Counted from the stretch's first letter, positions 45,299-56,877 are shown. The stretch: 64,000 nucleotides of DNA from Adiantum capillus-veneris (GCA_014529385.2 CM043946.1:15765077-15829076); one strand, 5' to 3'. The notes: generated from the letters alone by a model not told the origin. Translations and numbers: made by a program.

Positions 45299-45309
45299 GA
45301 TCATGTGAT

Positions 45310-46484
45310 GGCATATTGCATATCTACTCCTTTCAGTTCTTTATATGACCAAGCAAACACATCCTTGTACTCCCTAAGAAGACTTATGAGCTTCTCTTCT
45401 TCCTCCAACTCAGATTAGTTGCTATATAGAGCGGCTTAGGCTCTTCCCTTGGTTCTGCCAAGTCTATCTTCTTTGCGTCCTCTGGCACGTCATATGATGC
45501 CTTGTCCTTTTGCTCTTCTGTCGGCTATGTCATCACTACCTTTCTGTCTTGTATAGTGAATTTCTTGTAGTGGGATGGCACGCTCATTTTGTCGTCATTT
45601 TTCTCACCCTCTTCTTCACCACTCTCTATTTCCATTGTCCACACTTCCCTCAAAGTTTTCTTGAGCTCTCTGTATTTATTATTTCTCTCCACTTTGGTCC
45701 ATTTAGTTTCTCCAAAATGTCTAGTCCTGGTTCTTTTGTTTTCTTGGGTTTTATTTTAGTTTCAGACTTTTGAGTTTGTTTCTTCAAGGCTCTAGAGAAT
45801 CTTCCTAAAACTTTGTCTTTAACACAATCTTCAGCTTTTGAAAACATAAAAAATTGTCCTTTACCTCTTATTCTAGGCATTGGCTTCTCTCTAGCCTTGC
45901 ACTCAATTCTCTTTTCCTTATAGCATTGTTGACGTCTAGGTTTCTATTTGGAAAATTGTAGAACTTGACATCCTCTATTGTTTCCTCTTGTCCACTAGGG
46001 TTGTTAGAGCATTCATTATCTGCATCCTCACCTCACTCAAGATGTTCTAGAGAGTCATAAAACAACGCCTCTTTGTCTGCTTCCACTGGTTCATCTTTTT
46101 TGGGTTGTTCAAAGACCGGCTCCTCATCTTCCTTATTTACCACATTAACCATATAGTACAAAACCACATCATAACCATCTCTTTTGAAAAACTTTTTCGT
46201 GGATCATCCAAAGTAGCACACACATCTAGGGTTGCTAGAGTATATGTCCATTCTAAAGACTCTAGAGTTTCTTCAAGGAAGGGTTCAGGAATGTATTCCT
46301 TATCTTCAATTTCCCTTTCCAGAATATACTCTTCATTTTAAGCTTCCGCAATGAGAGGCTCCACACAGCCATAGCTCCTTTGGATTACCTAACCAAGCTG
46401 GAAGCTCAGACCCTGCTAATGTGGCTTAATCAAACTCCTCAGCTAGGATCTGGTTCACATCTTTGTAACTATGGTCTTTAAGGT
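45310..46484 (-). pseudogene. Gypsy region between protease and RT
   Basis: Charged, broken minus-strand frames, for example 45880-45650 (RALKKQTQKSETKIKPKK). This is the usual variable spacer between protease and RT. No domain was recognised. Confidence 0.4.
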
Positions 46485-46916
46485 TTATGTGCATTGCGGT
46501 TTCCATGTGCTTGAGGTATATATGATCATAGCCCCAACCTTGGCCATCTTCAATTTTTGCATGAATGGTTGTCCAAGTATTGTGTCGTAGATGTTCTCCT
46601 TGCCAAAATCTACTATAGCAAAGGTATGTTCATACTCAATGCAGCAAGAAGTAACAGTTACCTTCTCTAGAAGCCCTAAGGGTTTCTCCATATAACGATC
46701 TGCTAATTGCAATTTCATCCTTGTGGCCCTCAAGGTAGGTTTTTCCCATTTCTTCCACATCTCTTCGGTTACAATGGACACACCCGCTCCACTATCGAAA
46801 ATTTCCATGGTTGTAACACCTTGAAACTCAATGGGAAGCTTAGTATTCCAATAGGATATTGGTTGCATTGAAGAGGGGCATGGGGAACACACCCAAAACA
46901 CACACAGTTGCCTCAC
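46485..46916 (-). pseudogene. Gypsy aspartic protease
   Basis: Canonical active site FDSGAGVSIVTEEMW and the C-terminal hallmark ILGQPFMQKLKMAK are both in one open frame of about 140 codons. This is the best-preserved domain of this element. The upstream gag connection is lost in 46.9-48.7 kb. Confidence 0.88.
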
Positions 46917-48682
46917 TATAGCTCAAGGCATTCACAACACCCCTATCCTCTCAAAGACCTTCAAAAGATACAATTCAAACTCACAGGCCACTGCCTGCAC
47001 TCTTCTCAACACACGCACGCTAGCAAGACCGCCATTCAACTTATCGACAGTGCCAAGGCTTGCTTCAACACACCGGACGCACACCACCGCTCAAATTTTC
47101 ACTCCCTTTGCACCACAAAACGGGCCACGGGCACACACTTTTGTCGGCACTGGCACACACAGAGAGCAAGAGAAAAGAGAGGGAAAGGGGAAAAGACACC
47201 AAAAAACGGGGGGCAATGATGTCCAATTGCTTATCTAGGGCACGTACAATCATCCAAGTGCCACAAATGGCAAACTCATTTGAGAAACACCGCCTTCAAA
47301 CTCACCCTTGGCTCTGCACTCATCTATTCAAGAACAGAGGAAAAACAGTTTTTAATAATAAAAAAAGGGTTTTATAGGGGAGCCCTCCCTTTTTTAGTAA
47401 TTTTCATTTGATTGGACCCCTTGGGAGGCTCTATTTGACCACTATTGGTAGTGCTTGAAGTTGCAGATCGGTAGCTCCTTCACTCTCCCTCACACTTCAC
47501 TTCTCGAGCTCAAGGAGGGCGGGGCGGTGGGGGGGGGTAGCACTAGGGCTAGTGTTCCTTGCCTTTTGCCTTCAAAAAAAGTTTGGAGAAGATGGCCCAT
47601 GTGAAATGGCCATTGGTGAGTGTCACTACCATGTCATCACCTGTGCACATTGACAAACAACACCCCAACATTGCTTGCCACCCTCACGTGCCACCAACCA
47701 TCACCAAAACTGCCGCTCGTTCGCCCGACGGCAAACCTGCCTAGTGCCCATGAGGGACTCCATGGCCACGGGAGAGAAGCTCTTTCGCTCTCTTGCATAC
47801 TCCCCAATGTACCATGATATGGCCTTTATACACTAGCTTTGCACCCTGCAACCCTGCATGTGGGTTATTGCGTGCCATGTGGCATGCTTCGGGTTCCCCT
47901 CCCTCATGGGATTCCAAATTTCATATAAAACTTACCCAAAAAGTTTGTTTTTTGGCTCATTCCCTCCTCTTGCCATTTCATGCTCAAAGCCCCTATTGCC
48001 ACGCCGTGAATTTCCACCTGCAGAGTAGGTCCTTGACCTTGGCCTGTGCAAGCACCACCCTATTTTGATTTTTTCGGGCTCATCAATCGAGGCCGCAAAA
48101 AACATGAAAACCCATGTGCAACCACCCCTCGAGCAACCGTCTCAGTCTTTGACCGGCCATAACTTGGAAACCATGGACCCGTTTGGCAAGTTGTTAAATC
48201 TTATCGGTTCCACATGCTAGACCCTACCTTCTAGAACCTTGACAAGCTCAAAAAAGCGCTAGATGGCATGATTTCCAATACAATCGAGCGAGCACGTGAC
48301 TGACCCTCAACAAACCTTTTCTGATGCCATAACTTTCCCTCTGGAGCTTTGATTGAAGATATGGAAAGATTGGCATGCTCCACAACTTGAGCTCTTTGAT
48401 CCTATCCCCTTGCACTAGCTTTGACCACCTGTCCATACCTGCCCTGCCCGTCGGGAATCTACAAAGCCTTCTAACATTGTATTGCTCTATTGTTCACCCC
48501 GTGGCTCCGTTTGAGGAGTTGTCTAGACGGGCTTCTAGAGCACGTTGAACATTACATTCTTGGGCACATTCCCAGTACTTTGGACACTTGACTTGGCATC
48601 CCAATTGGCCCTTTCTTGAGTCTTCTCGGCCTAGAAAAGCACATTAGAGATATTTTTTCTAGCCTTGTCCTGCCCAAGGCCT
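46917..48682. other. Stretch without identifiable gene inside the gypsy element
   Basis: It separates the protease from gag sequence on the same strand, so it may be an insertion of about 1.75 kb or an LTR-like fragment. Content: a C-rich, A-rich part (46.9-47.4 kb), a G8 run near 47530 and CA-rich text. No domain was recognised and no clear terminal repeats were found. Confidence 0.35.
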
Positions 48683-50279
48683 TCATACATGCTCAAACCC
48701 TTTTGCCGAGCACATGTATGCACCCATAGCACTACATGGCACCATTTCTAGATTTGACCAGCTTTGCATGTACAACATGTTTAATTGAGGCTTTTCTAGC
48801 TCTCTGATCCCTTCTTGTATCTGTGAAGTTTGATCTCTTATACCAAAGTTTTCTAAGCATTTTCCAAATGTCATTCACATGTTTGATCATATTCAAAGAA
48901 GCTCAGCTAGCGTAATGGTGCAAGTCACAGATGTAGACAATATGCCTATCAATCCTTTAGAGTCCATCACCTTTTTTGAGGAAAGTCTTTGTGACGGTAC
49001 TACCTTCACATCAGAATTTGCTTCATACTCTCCCATTTTAGTGTATAAGATTCTCAGAGATCAGGGCTGGCTATCCAAAGATCTTACAAATTCTCTATTC
49101 CCCCAATATGAGCAAATATTCAACTCTGCTTGAGATCTTGCCTCAAATTCCTTAATAGGAGAAAGAAACACACCCCTCCCATTAATACTCTGGTTAACTC
49201 TCTAACTTAGCTCATTTGCTTTGTTTGCTTCTTGTATTTGTTTCCAAAGTTCATCTAAGCCATCATCTTCTCTATATGTATTTGGTATGATAGGATGGAA
49301 ACCATCAGATTCCTTACTATGGTATTCATCACTACTCTTGCCTTTTTTACTAACTTTGTGGGTTCTAATTCAAATTTGAGATTCTCAATTATCTCTCCAG
49401 GCTTGTGTCTTGGTGGGATCACTAGTGCTGGGGATGGAACCTCTATCCAACCCTCTGGTTTTCATGCAACTGGCTATAACAAAGCTTGGGTGGTTTGGAT
49501 CATCTTTTGACACGTCTCCAACCTTTGCTTTTCCAACTCATTGTATGGATATGTCATCCATCTTTGTTCTTGGGTCTGGTTAGTTTTAAGCCGTGCCTCA
49601 TAAGCTTTCAAACGTGCATCTAGAGGTTCATTCACTTTTTCAAATAGTACAGATCCTTCCAAAGTTGTACTTTTGGGTTGTCCAACTATATCTGGCATTG
49701 GTGCTACCTCAGAGGTCTCCTTTTCCTTGTTGGCTTCTTCCTCTAGTTTTCTTAGCTTTTCCTTGGTTTGTTTCTGCTTGTTTTCTAAGAAAGCTTGTTC
49801 TTGTTCCTTCCTAGTTTTCATGCATGCTTTCCTAGCCTTCCAAGTGTCTCGTTGAATTTTTTGTTCAAGACTAGGTGAATCTATTCTAAGTTCCTCAATT
49901 ATTGGTTCTTCCATTGCTTTTTGAGCTTGCACCTCTTCTAACAACCTGTATAGGTATCACCGTTTCATTTTCAGAACCACTACTTAATGGGATTGCCTCT
50001 AATATTTTTAATGTTTTTCTTACCGTTTTATTTGAGTTTTTTGGGCAGTCAATAATCAAATGAGTGTTGCCACAATCTTGATAATATACACTCACTCTAA
50101 TGATCTCCATATGAGGACATTCTTTTTGGGCAGTCAATAATCAAATGAGTGATGCCACAATCTTGACAATATACACTCACTCTAATGATGTCCATATGAG
50201 GACAGTCTTTCATAAGGTGGTCACCACCACACTTGTAGCATGGTCCTAATGGTTGTCGAGATCCTGGGGGATTCACCAT
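48683..50279 (-). pseudogene. Gypsy gag C-terminal part with zinc knuckles and coiled coil
   Basis: 50279-50097 has the knuckles CYKCGGDHLMKDC and CQDCGITHLIIDC, both CX2CX3HX4C. 49944-49474 is a highly charged helical segment (KQKQTKEKLRKLEEEANKEK) of about 156 codons. Broken frames further down (LDSQP, LRILYTKMGEYEA, LLGILSTSVTCTITLAELL-like) continue to about 48683. Confidence 0.7.
50043..50212 (-). repeat. 85-bp tandem duplication across a zinc knuckle
   Basis: Copies start at 50043 and 50128 (GGGCAGTCAATAATCAAATG). The duplication repeats the knuckle CQDCG(I/N)THLIIDCPK and shifts the frame (85 is not a multiple of three). Confidence 0.9.
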
Positions 50280-50430
50280 GGAAAACTTACAGCACCACGT
50301 AAGTACATGATAGGGGGTTTATTTATAAGTTACATAAACGTATAAGTTAGGGACATGCCCCTAATAATTTATCTCCCAAGCTTAAAAATAAGGGAGAGTG
50401 TATCATATTTATGGGTTGGGTGGGTGGGAT

Positions 50431-50464
50431 GGGGGGGGGGAGAGAGAGAGAGAGAGAGAGAGAG
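50431..50464. repeat. G10 run followed by (AG)n
   Basis: Ten G residues directly followed by about twelve AG dinucleotides. Confidence 0.95.
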
Positions 50465-50999
50465 AAGTGAGAAAATGAGAAAATGAGAGGAAGTTTTTGT
50501 GTTTCAAAATTATGGCTTCTCAAAAGAGTCAATAGCTACAAAGATACATGCAAGAACTAACACTGCTTTGTATCAATTTCTTGTTTTGTAATTATAGTTC
50601 ATTTGTTGAGGAACAAAAGCTATAAAGAGTTTGTATATATGCAAATTTACACGGAGAACCTAATACAACTTTACAACCATGTTTTTTGAGTAATTTAGAT
50701 GGGTCAAAATTGGACGAGTAGCTAGAGTGCAGACTAAACGGACAAATAGTTTGAAATTAAAACTAAGACACATTGACGGTACATCTAGTTATCAACAAAA
50801 GTGGTTCTTTAGAACATTGTCAGTCACTATGCTGTACGCTCTTTGACTAGTTTTACTCAGTTAGATCATGCGAGACCTAAATTTTATATGTAAGATAGGG
50901 GTATGCTAGTTTTCCGGATTGATTGTCGTATAAGCGTAGAAGGGGGGTCATATTTCCTAATATGAGGCGTATATAGGAGTTTTATCAAATTTGTCCGCT

Positions 51000-52238
51000 C
51001 ACAGGTGGCGTGCCGTTTTGTATATAGAGTGAATCCCTCGGGGTCGAGGCGCTCTTGGAGCTGCTCTCTGTTGATAGGTAGGCCTTTGTCTTGCTAATCT
51101 ACCATTGTCTATGAACAATGATGTTCTCCCATCTAAGCTATATCTACCTTCTCCTGCAGCATGAGCTATTGTTGGTGGTCCAACATTCCCAATAATGCTC
51201 CAAGGTTCTCACGCTTTCGGATCTTTGGGTGTATAGTATATTGAACTAGCCATATATCCACTTGGATCTTTGTAATATGCGATCGCAAGCACTAAGACTT
51301 GTTCCTCGAGTTCTTCTACAGTGGATGCATACCTAATGCCTGTTGGTTTTGCTCCTAGGAGAGGTGTTTGTTGCCCCAAAACTGGTTGTGGCCATTCCCT
51401 GCTATATATCTAGGCATTGGTGGTACTTGAGGAGGTGCTATCTGGGTTGGTGGAGCATACTATCGCTCTCTCACATATCCCTTATTGTAGTAACACTCTT
51501 CCGACATGATTTGTCCATTTTTTTCTTGATGACACACCACTCGGGTTGCTCAGTCTGTGGCTTAATAAATGGGCTTATCCTTTTGAGCACTTCTTCAATA
51601 AGTTGCTCCTAACTTACAGCTGCCTCACTCTTTTGTGTTGATTTTGTGGACTTAGATCCACTATGCTTTGATGAAGAATCATCATCTAAGTATTTATAGT
51701 CACCTTCTTTGTAGACAACACAATTGTCTACTAGGTGTAGGACTTCTTTGGTCGGCTCGTTTAAAGTTGTGCTCTTCTTTTTGTGCAGATCCTTTTGATG
51801 GCCGACATTCCTCAGTCCTTGGATAAATATCTACATGAGTCTGGGCTGCATTGGTAACTCTTCCACACGGCAAAATTTTACGTAGCGTTTCAGTCTTAAA
51901 GTGGTTTTTTGGACCGATTCTCCCTCTTTTTTCTTGAACTTACCATATTGTGAGCTATTCCTCTTTGAGAGGATTCCTTGATAAAACTCGTTAAATACCT
52001 CCTCCCTTGACTCAAAATATCTATTTTCAATGAAATCAAACCAGGTGGCGTCATCCTCTTCTAGAGTTAACCCAAATCCTACAAATTGTGTGGGAAAGTA
52101 TAGGACTTCCTTAGCTCTAAAGACGCGTAGACATGCTGCCACGTGATCCCTTGTATCCCTATTTCCAACATATTTCTTGTTAACCCATTTTTGGGCTTGA
52201 GGTGGTATGATCCTATGGTGATCCATCAATCTAAGCAT
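51000..52238 (-). pseudogene. Gypsy gag N-terminal part
   Basis: 52238-51831 is open for 135 codons with the gag-like blocks FPTQFVGFGLTLEEDDATWFDFIENRYF, of which FGLTLEEDDATWFDF is the core, then EEVFNEFYQGIL and GESVQKTTLRLKRYVKFC. The same frame or close frames continue below 51831 (LHKKKSTTLNEPTKEVLHLV-like text, ISPFIKPQTEQPEW) to about 51000 with stops. Confidence 0.7.
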
Positions 52239-53241
52239 ATGTTAACTGAGATGATGCTAGTTAACAAGAGCTGCTAGAGATCAAAGCCTTATGAATCACA
52301 TTGAAGATGAATATAAAGAAGCGTGAAGATTGGAGTTATACATTTTTCCAAAATGGCCATGTATTGTAATTTCCCAATGTATTTATCCATTTTGATAATT
52401 GTGACGTGTTACGGGTTCAATAAGAGTTCCAAGATGTAAAGAATAGGTCAGTTAGTGTATCTAGGTTGCAGATATAGTAAGTTGTGGAGCCTCAAAGGTC
52501 TAGGGCACCAGACATTACATATTTTAGACCTTGACTAAGGTATAAAACCAACTTTGTAAAGTTTTGATTAAGTTTGGATAAGAAATACACAGCATGAGCT
52601 AACGATGTTCACTTCTCTCCTTCTCATGCTTCCTACTCCCTTGTCGTGTCACATTGCAATGACGTCTGTTGCATTGCAACCCCAAGTAAGAGCTCTATGC
52701 ATTGACTTAAACATATCATGGTAAACTGTAGCTTTTTGCGTCACCAATCCGCGGCCTAATTTCATCATAAGTAGAAATTTAAGCTAGGAAATCACAAAGT
52801 AAGCATAGGTAGGATATTGGGGCATCATTGCTAAGCATTAAGATGCATTCAAGGTTAGAAACGACTAGGTCAACAACTCACTACTGTTAATTATCGTGTT
52901 TTTTGCACTTCATCAAAAGCAAAATTTGAGACCATAAGCATGTGTTCTTAGGTCTTATATACTTGTTCTAGAAGTTTCGTAACATTTGGATGTTGTTTGA
53001 TGCTGTAAAATGGTCAAGTTTTGCTTGTTGATTAATGACTAGCTTTTGATGACTTTGGTCATTTGAGTGTATCTTGTGTTAGATGCAAGTTGTCTGTTGT
53101 TTTCCAAGATATTGACACCCTCTTGTAGCCTCTATGGACTAGTCCAGTCAGCTTCATCCCATGGATTGACAATTATGTTCGTAGTTCTTGCTATGTCTGC
53201 AACAATAAGATAAGAGTGAGGTTAGGAAACCCACTCAGATT
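52239..53241. other. Stretch without identifiable gene; may contain an LTR
   Basis: No domain was recognised. It lies between the start of the minus-strand gypsy gag and a + strand PBS-like sequence at 53242, so it may hold the end of an LTR for one or both. A second copy was not found in the window. Confidence 0.35.
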
Positions 53242-53258
53242 TGACACCATTGTCGGGA
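53242..53258 (+). other. Possible primer binding site on the + strand
   Basis: TTTGACACCATTGTCGGGA spans about 53239-53257 and resembles plant gypsy PBS sequences of the form TGGCACCATTGTCGGGGA. It would start a + strand element whose leader is the tandem array at 53.9-56.0 kb. No LTR pair confirms it. Confidence 0.4.
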
Positions 53259-53280
53259 CGAGTAGACCTTAACTAGGAAA

Positions 53281-53438
53281 AACAAGAGTGTCTAGTGTAG
53301 TTGTCCATTAACTTCCTCTAGGTTCATCTAGAGTTAAACTTTCTCTTAAAAACCGCATAAACAAGAGTGTCTAGTGTAGTTGTCCATTAACTTCCTCTAG
53401 GTTCATCTAGAGTTAAACTTTCTCTTAAAAACCGCATA
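53281..53438. repeat. 79-bp perfect tandem duplication
   Basis: 53281-53359 and 53360-53438 appear identical (starting AACAAGAGTGTCTAGTG, ending AAAACCGCATA). This indicates a very recent duplication or conversion. Confidence 0.95.
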
Positions 53439-53794
53439 GCTTAAGAGTGTCGTCTTTTGCTGTGTAGAGGTAGCTTGCGAGTAGATTGTACTTGCTAAAT
53501 ACCTTATAGGATTGTAGGATTAGGTTAGGACTTTGAGAATGATTAATGGACAAGACAAGTCTTAAGATCAAGGCTCAAAAAACCATAAAAAATAAGATAC
53601 AAGTGTTTGTGGACACTTTCCACAACCCAATTGCAATAGAACCTAGAAGCAGGGTAAGTAGAATCCAAGGTGGGATCTCAAATCATTGCTCACTCTGAAA
53701 GCATCATTTGTGAGTTGCTTATGTGAAGTTGTAGAATTTCAGATCTACGACTTGAAACAACACCAAAAGACTGAAACCGGCTGGAGATTATACC

Positions 53795-53942
53795 CATAAA
53801 ATTTGTATGAACCAATGGGTAAGCTTAAGGATGCGTTTGAGATAAATTTTCAAGAGTTTGCAAAAACTCATAAAAGTTGTATGAACCAATGGGTAAGCTT
53901 AAGGATGCGCATCATTTGAGGTAAATGTTCAATAGTTTGTAA
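53795..53942. repeat. 74-bp imperfect tandem duplication
   Basis: The block TGTATGAACCAATGGGTAAG occurs at 53804 and 53878, with the following AAGCTTAAGGATGCG also shared. It sits at the left edge of tandem array 2. Confidence 0.85.
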
Positions 53943-55985
53943 ATAATCGAAGTTTACAAAAACTCAGATAAACTCAGATTATTTACATTTTCTTGAGAAT
54001 TTAGGCCAAATCAAGTTTTGACTTGACTCGGACGCTTAAAACATGTCACAAAAAGACTAAGTATTGAAAAAAGTGCAAAAATTGTTCATTTTAGGCCAAA
54101 AGTAAATAATCGCAATTATTTATTCTTAGCTCAAAGTTGACCAAGCTTGATACGAGAGAGTCTATGCATGATTACAAACATCTTTTGTGAAGGCTCATAG
54201 AGTTTGGATCACAAAACAGACCAAGAACTTGATAAAAACTGAAATCTATACTGATTGTGAAGAAAATTGAGTTTGACTTGATAAATCTTGTTCAAATTTG
54301 GTGAAACTTGACTCAGAGGCTTAAAACATGTCACAAAAAGACTGAGTGTTGAAAAAAGTGCAAAAAGTGTTCATTTAGGTCAAAAGTAAATAATTGTGAT
54401 TATTTACTTTTAGCTGAAAATTGACCAAGGTTGATACCAAAGACTCTTTGCATGATTACAAACATCTTTTGTGAAGGCTCATAGAGTTTGGATCACAAAA
54501 CATACCAAAAAATTTGATAAAAATTGAAAAATATACTGATTGTGGAGAAATTGAGTTTGACTTGATAAATCTTGTTCAAATTTGGTGAAACTTGACTCAG
54601 AGGCCTAATTTAAAGTGTTTAACATGTGTGTATGCTCAGATGATAAAAAATATGCTAAAATTTGGCATAAGTAAATAATCATGATTATTTACTTTTGTCC
54701 AATTTTTGAACATTTTTGGCTAACCAAGCATACCACAAGTTCCATCAAGTTGTATTGACATTCATATCAAATTTGGTGAAGTTTGGATCACAAAAGTGAG
54801 ACTTAAGCCCGATTCTCAAAAGCTGAGTTTGCGGACACTTAACAGTTGATAACTTGGACAATTCTTGTTCAATCTCAGTGAAACTTGTTATAGCAAAACA
54901 ATTTTGAAAAGTGAGAAAAACTGAGAAAAGTAAATAATCAGATTATTTATATTTGCCCGAAATTTGAGAGTTTTTGCACAATTGAGTGTAGCACAGGGTT
55001 AAGCACATTAAGTAGACTACTCATATCAAGTTTGGAGAAATTTGGATCACAAAAGTGAGACTTAAGCCAGATTCTCAAAAACTGAGTCTGCGAACACTAA
55101 ATAGTTAATAACTTGGATAAATCTTGTTCAAACTCAGTGAAACTTGTCCAGAGACTTCAACAAGGTGTGTATATAGCAAAACAATTCTAAAAAGTGAGAA
55201 AAACTTAGAAAAGTAAATAATCGAATTATTTACATTTGTCCCAAATTTGAGATTTTTTGCACAATTGAGTATACAAAAAAGTCAAGCATATCAAGTAGAC
55301 TCCACATATCAAATTTGGTGAAATTAGGATCACAAAAGTGACACTTATGTCAGATTCTCAAAAACTGAGTCTACGGACAGTAAACAGTTGATAACTTGGA
55401 CAAATCTTGTTGAAACTCAGTGAAACTTGTCCAAAGACTTCAACAAGGTGTCTATATGGCAAAACAATTCTGAAAAATGAGAAGACTAAGAAAACATTAG
55501 GAAGAGAATGGGGTCTAGGAGGGCCTCTTTATTTGGCAGTTTAAGGAAGTCAAAGCTCTAGTATTAAGAAAGCAATCAAAGGAGAACTTTTGAATTCAAA
55601 CAGGCAAAATGGCTAGTTTATTTGAATACAAAATTTCCCCCCAAAATGAAATTTAAAATCTAACGGGCAAAACTATATCAAGTAACATATCTACGGAAAG
55701 AGATCGACATGTAGATTATAGATCTATAATCTCCGCTCGAATCGGAGATTGTATGTAGGAGTTATGGAAGGTCACAAATCATAAAGTTGTCCCCCCCCCC
55801 CCTTTTGGGGGAGAAAAGTGCATCCTTTGACCATTCTTACACCTCTCTTACACACGCACCATTCTTACACACATGGCATGTGCCTATTCGTCAAAAGGTT
55901 AATCACCTCCATAATCTCATGGAAAATAAAGAGGCCCTCCTAGACCTCATCCTCTTCCTAATGAGTAAATAATTAGTTATTTACT
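53939..55985. repeat. Tandem array 2: ~280-bp units, each with a 22-24-bp palindrome
   Basis: Palindromes lie at 54101-54124, 54385-54408, 54670-54693 (perfect over 24 bp), 54929-54950, 55212-55233 and 55964-55985. The spacings are 284, 285, 259, 283 and 752 bp. The last spacing becomes 283 if the 469-bp insertion at 55495-55963 is removed. The arms are AGTAAATAAT and ATTATTTACT with a variable centre of two to four bases. A first, split version (GTAAATAATC at 53939 and GATTATTTAC at 53978) lies at the left edge. Units share further diverged blocks such as GGATCACAAAAGTGA and CAAATTTGGTGAA. No coding sequence was recognised within the array. Confidence 0.87.
55495..55963. mobile_element. 469-bp MITE-like insertion with ~38-bp terminal inverted repeats
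   Basis: The left terminus (55495-55532, starting CATTAGGAAGAG) and the right terminus (55926-55963, ending CTCTTCCTAATG) are reverse complements over about 38 bp with two mismatches by eye. Removing the segment restores the ~283-bp spacing of array 2, so it is an insertion next to the last palindrome. No transposase is coded. A target duplication is not clear. Internally there is a C13 run near 55790 and a small dyad around 55730-55750. Confidence 0.8.
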
Positions 55986-56287
55986 TTTGAGCCCCACATA
56001 CAAGATTTTGGACTTTTGAGCTTGTACAGTGTTAAAGCAACATAATACTCAGTTTTTAGGTTGCAGATTAGTCCTTTAGCTCTTTGCAAGGATAGATTTC
56101 GGAAATCTCATTTGCTAACTCACTTAGCTCAGATTGAAGTAATATACACAGACCAATCACAATAGTTAGCAAAAAATTGAACAGTTTGAGCGAACGATCA
56201 AAACCCTATCAAAATGGGATCGAGCATGTAAAAGTGCAGTTCGAAACGGATTTTTAGTAAAATTGAGCCATTAGGGCAGTTTCATGC

Positions 56288-56776
56288 ATGGCTGCTATGT
56301 TCACAGACTTCAGTGGAGCTAGGTATTGCAAGCTCAAAGACGAGGTGCAGATAGAAGTGCAAAAGATGGATCCAAGTGGTTATCCAAAAACCTGCACAAG
56401 CCCGCAAAGCATCCATTTAGTGCATATGCAATCACGATCATTGTACATGGATTACATTGGTCAAATCTACAGTTGAGAGCCAATAATGAAAGATCCAACA
56501 AATCAGCCAATTGAAGCCAATCTAATTGGAGAACCAAGTCAAAGACAGTATAAAGGTCAAGATGGAGCAGTCTACAACCTGATGCTCAATGTTTTAAAAG
56601 AAGATGTCGGCAACCTGACGAGTACAGAAGCTGAAACTTCTCAGCTAGAGCTTGACATGAAAGAACCAAATGAAATACCACCAGTTGTGGTTGCTATGTA
56701 CCCAACAAGCTTAACCGATTTTGAGAGCTTGACGTTTTTCAAGATGTTTGCAAAACTGGAGTTCACAATTGATTAG
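56288..56776 (+). pseudogene. Unidentified coding remnant downstream of array 2
   Basis: + strand frames 56288-56476 and 56486-56776 (the latter 96 codons: MKDPTNQPIEANLIGEPSQR to FFKMFAKLEFTID) are separated by a stop and show no recognisable domain. They start about 300 bp after the last palindrome of array 2, a position similar to that of the coding remnants next to array 1. Confidence 0.35.
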
Positions 56777-56854
56777 AAAGATTTGAATGTACTTAGCCCG
56801 AAAAGTACTCTAGCTTTGTGTGACCGCCAACTTGCTTGAAAGCAAAAGATCAAA

Positions 56855-56877
56855 TATATATATATATATATATATAT
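56855..56877. repeat. (AT)n microsatellite
   Basis: About eleven AT dinucleotides. Confidence 0.94.

Larger units (their letters stand above)
40145..52238 (-). mobile_element. Large decayed Ty3/gypsy element
   Basis: About 12 kb of minus-strand retroelement coding sequence in gypsy order: gag (52.2-48.7 kb), protease (46.9-46.5), RT and RNase H (45.1-43.7), integrase (43.5-42.4) and an integrase C-terminal tail (42.2). After these come duplicated protease-like modules (42.2-40.9) and a W(V/I)PK region (40.6-40.1). Frames are broken throughout. I could not find a convincing LTR pair or PBS, so the ends given are only those of recognisable coding sequence. Parts may belong to a nested second element. 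Confidence 0.75.

Noticed and set aside
44997-45308. + strand frame with LSISSLMSLANVSLYIYG repeated three times, looking like a repeat membrane protein
   Set aside because: It is the antisense of the 96-bp triplication in the RT coding region.
48879-49133. + strand 84-codon frame (MFDHIQRSSASVMVQVTDVD)
   Set aside because: It is opposite minus-strand gag-continuation text that fits the element better. No independent motif.
40145-52238. Complete LTR boundaries for the large gypsy element
   Set aside because: No pair of direct repeats bracketing the element was found by eye, so no LTRs are claimed.
53939-55985. Scaffold/matrix attachment or replication origin because of AT-rich dyads
   Set aside because: Possible, but the sequence alone gives no specific support. 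Kept only as a repeat array with conserved palindrome.
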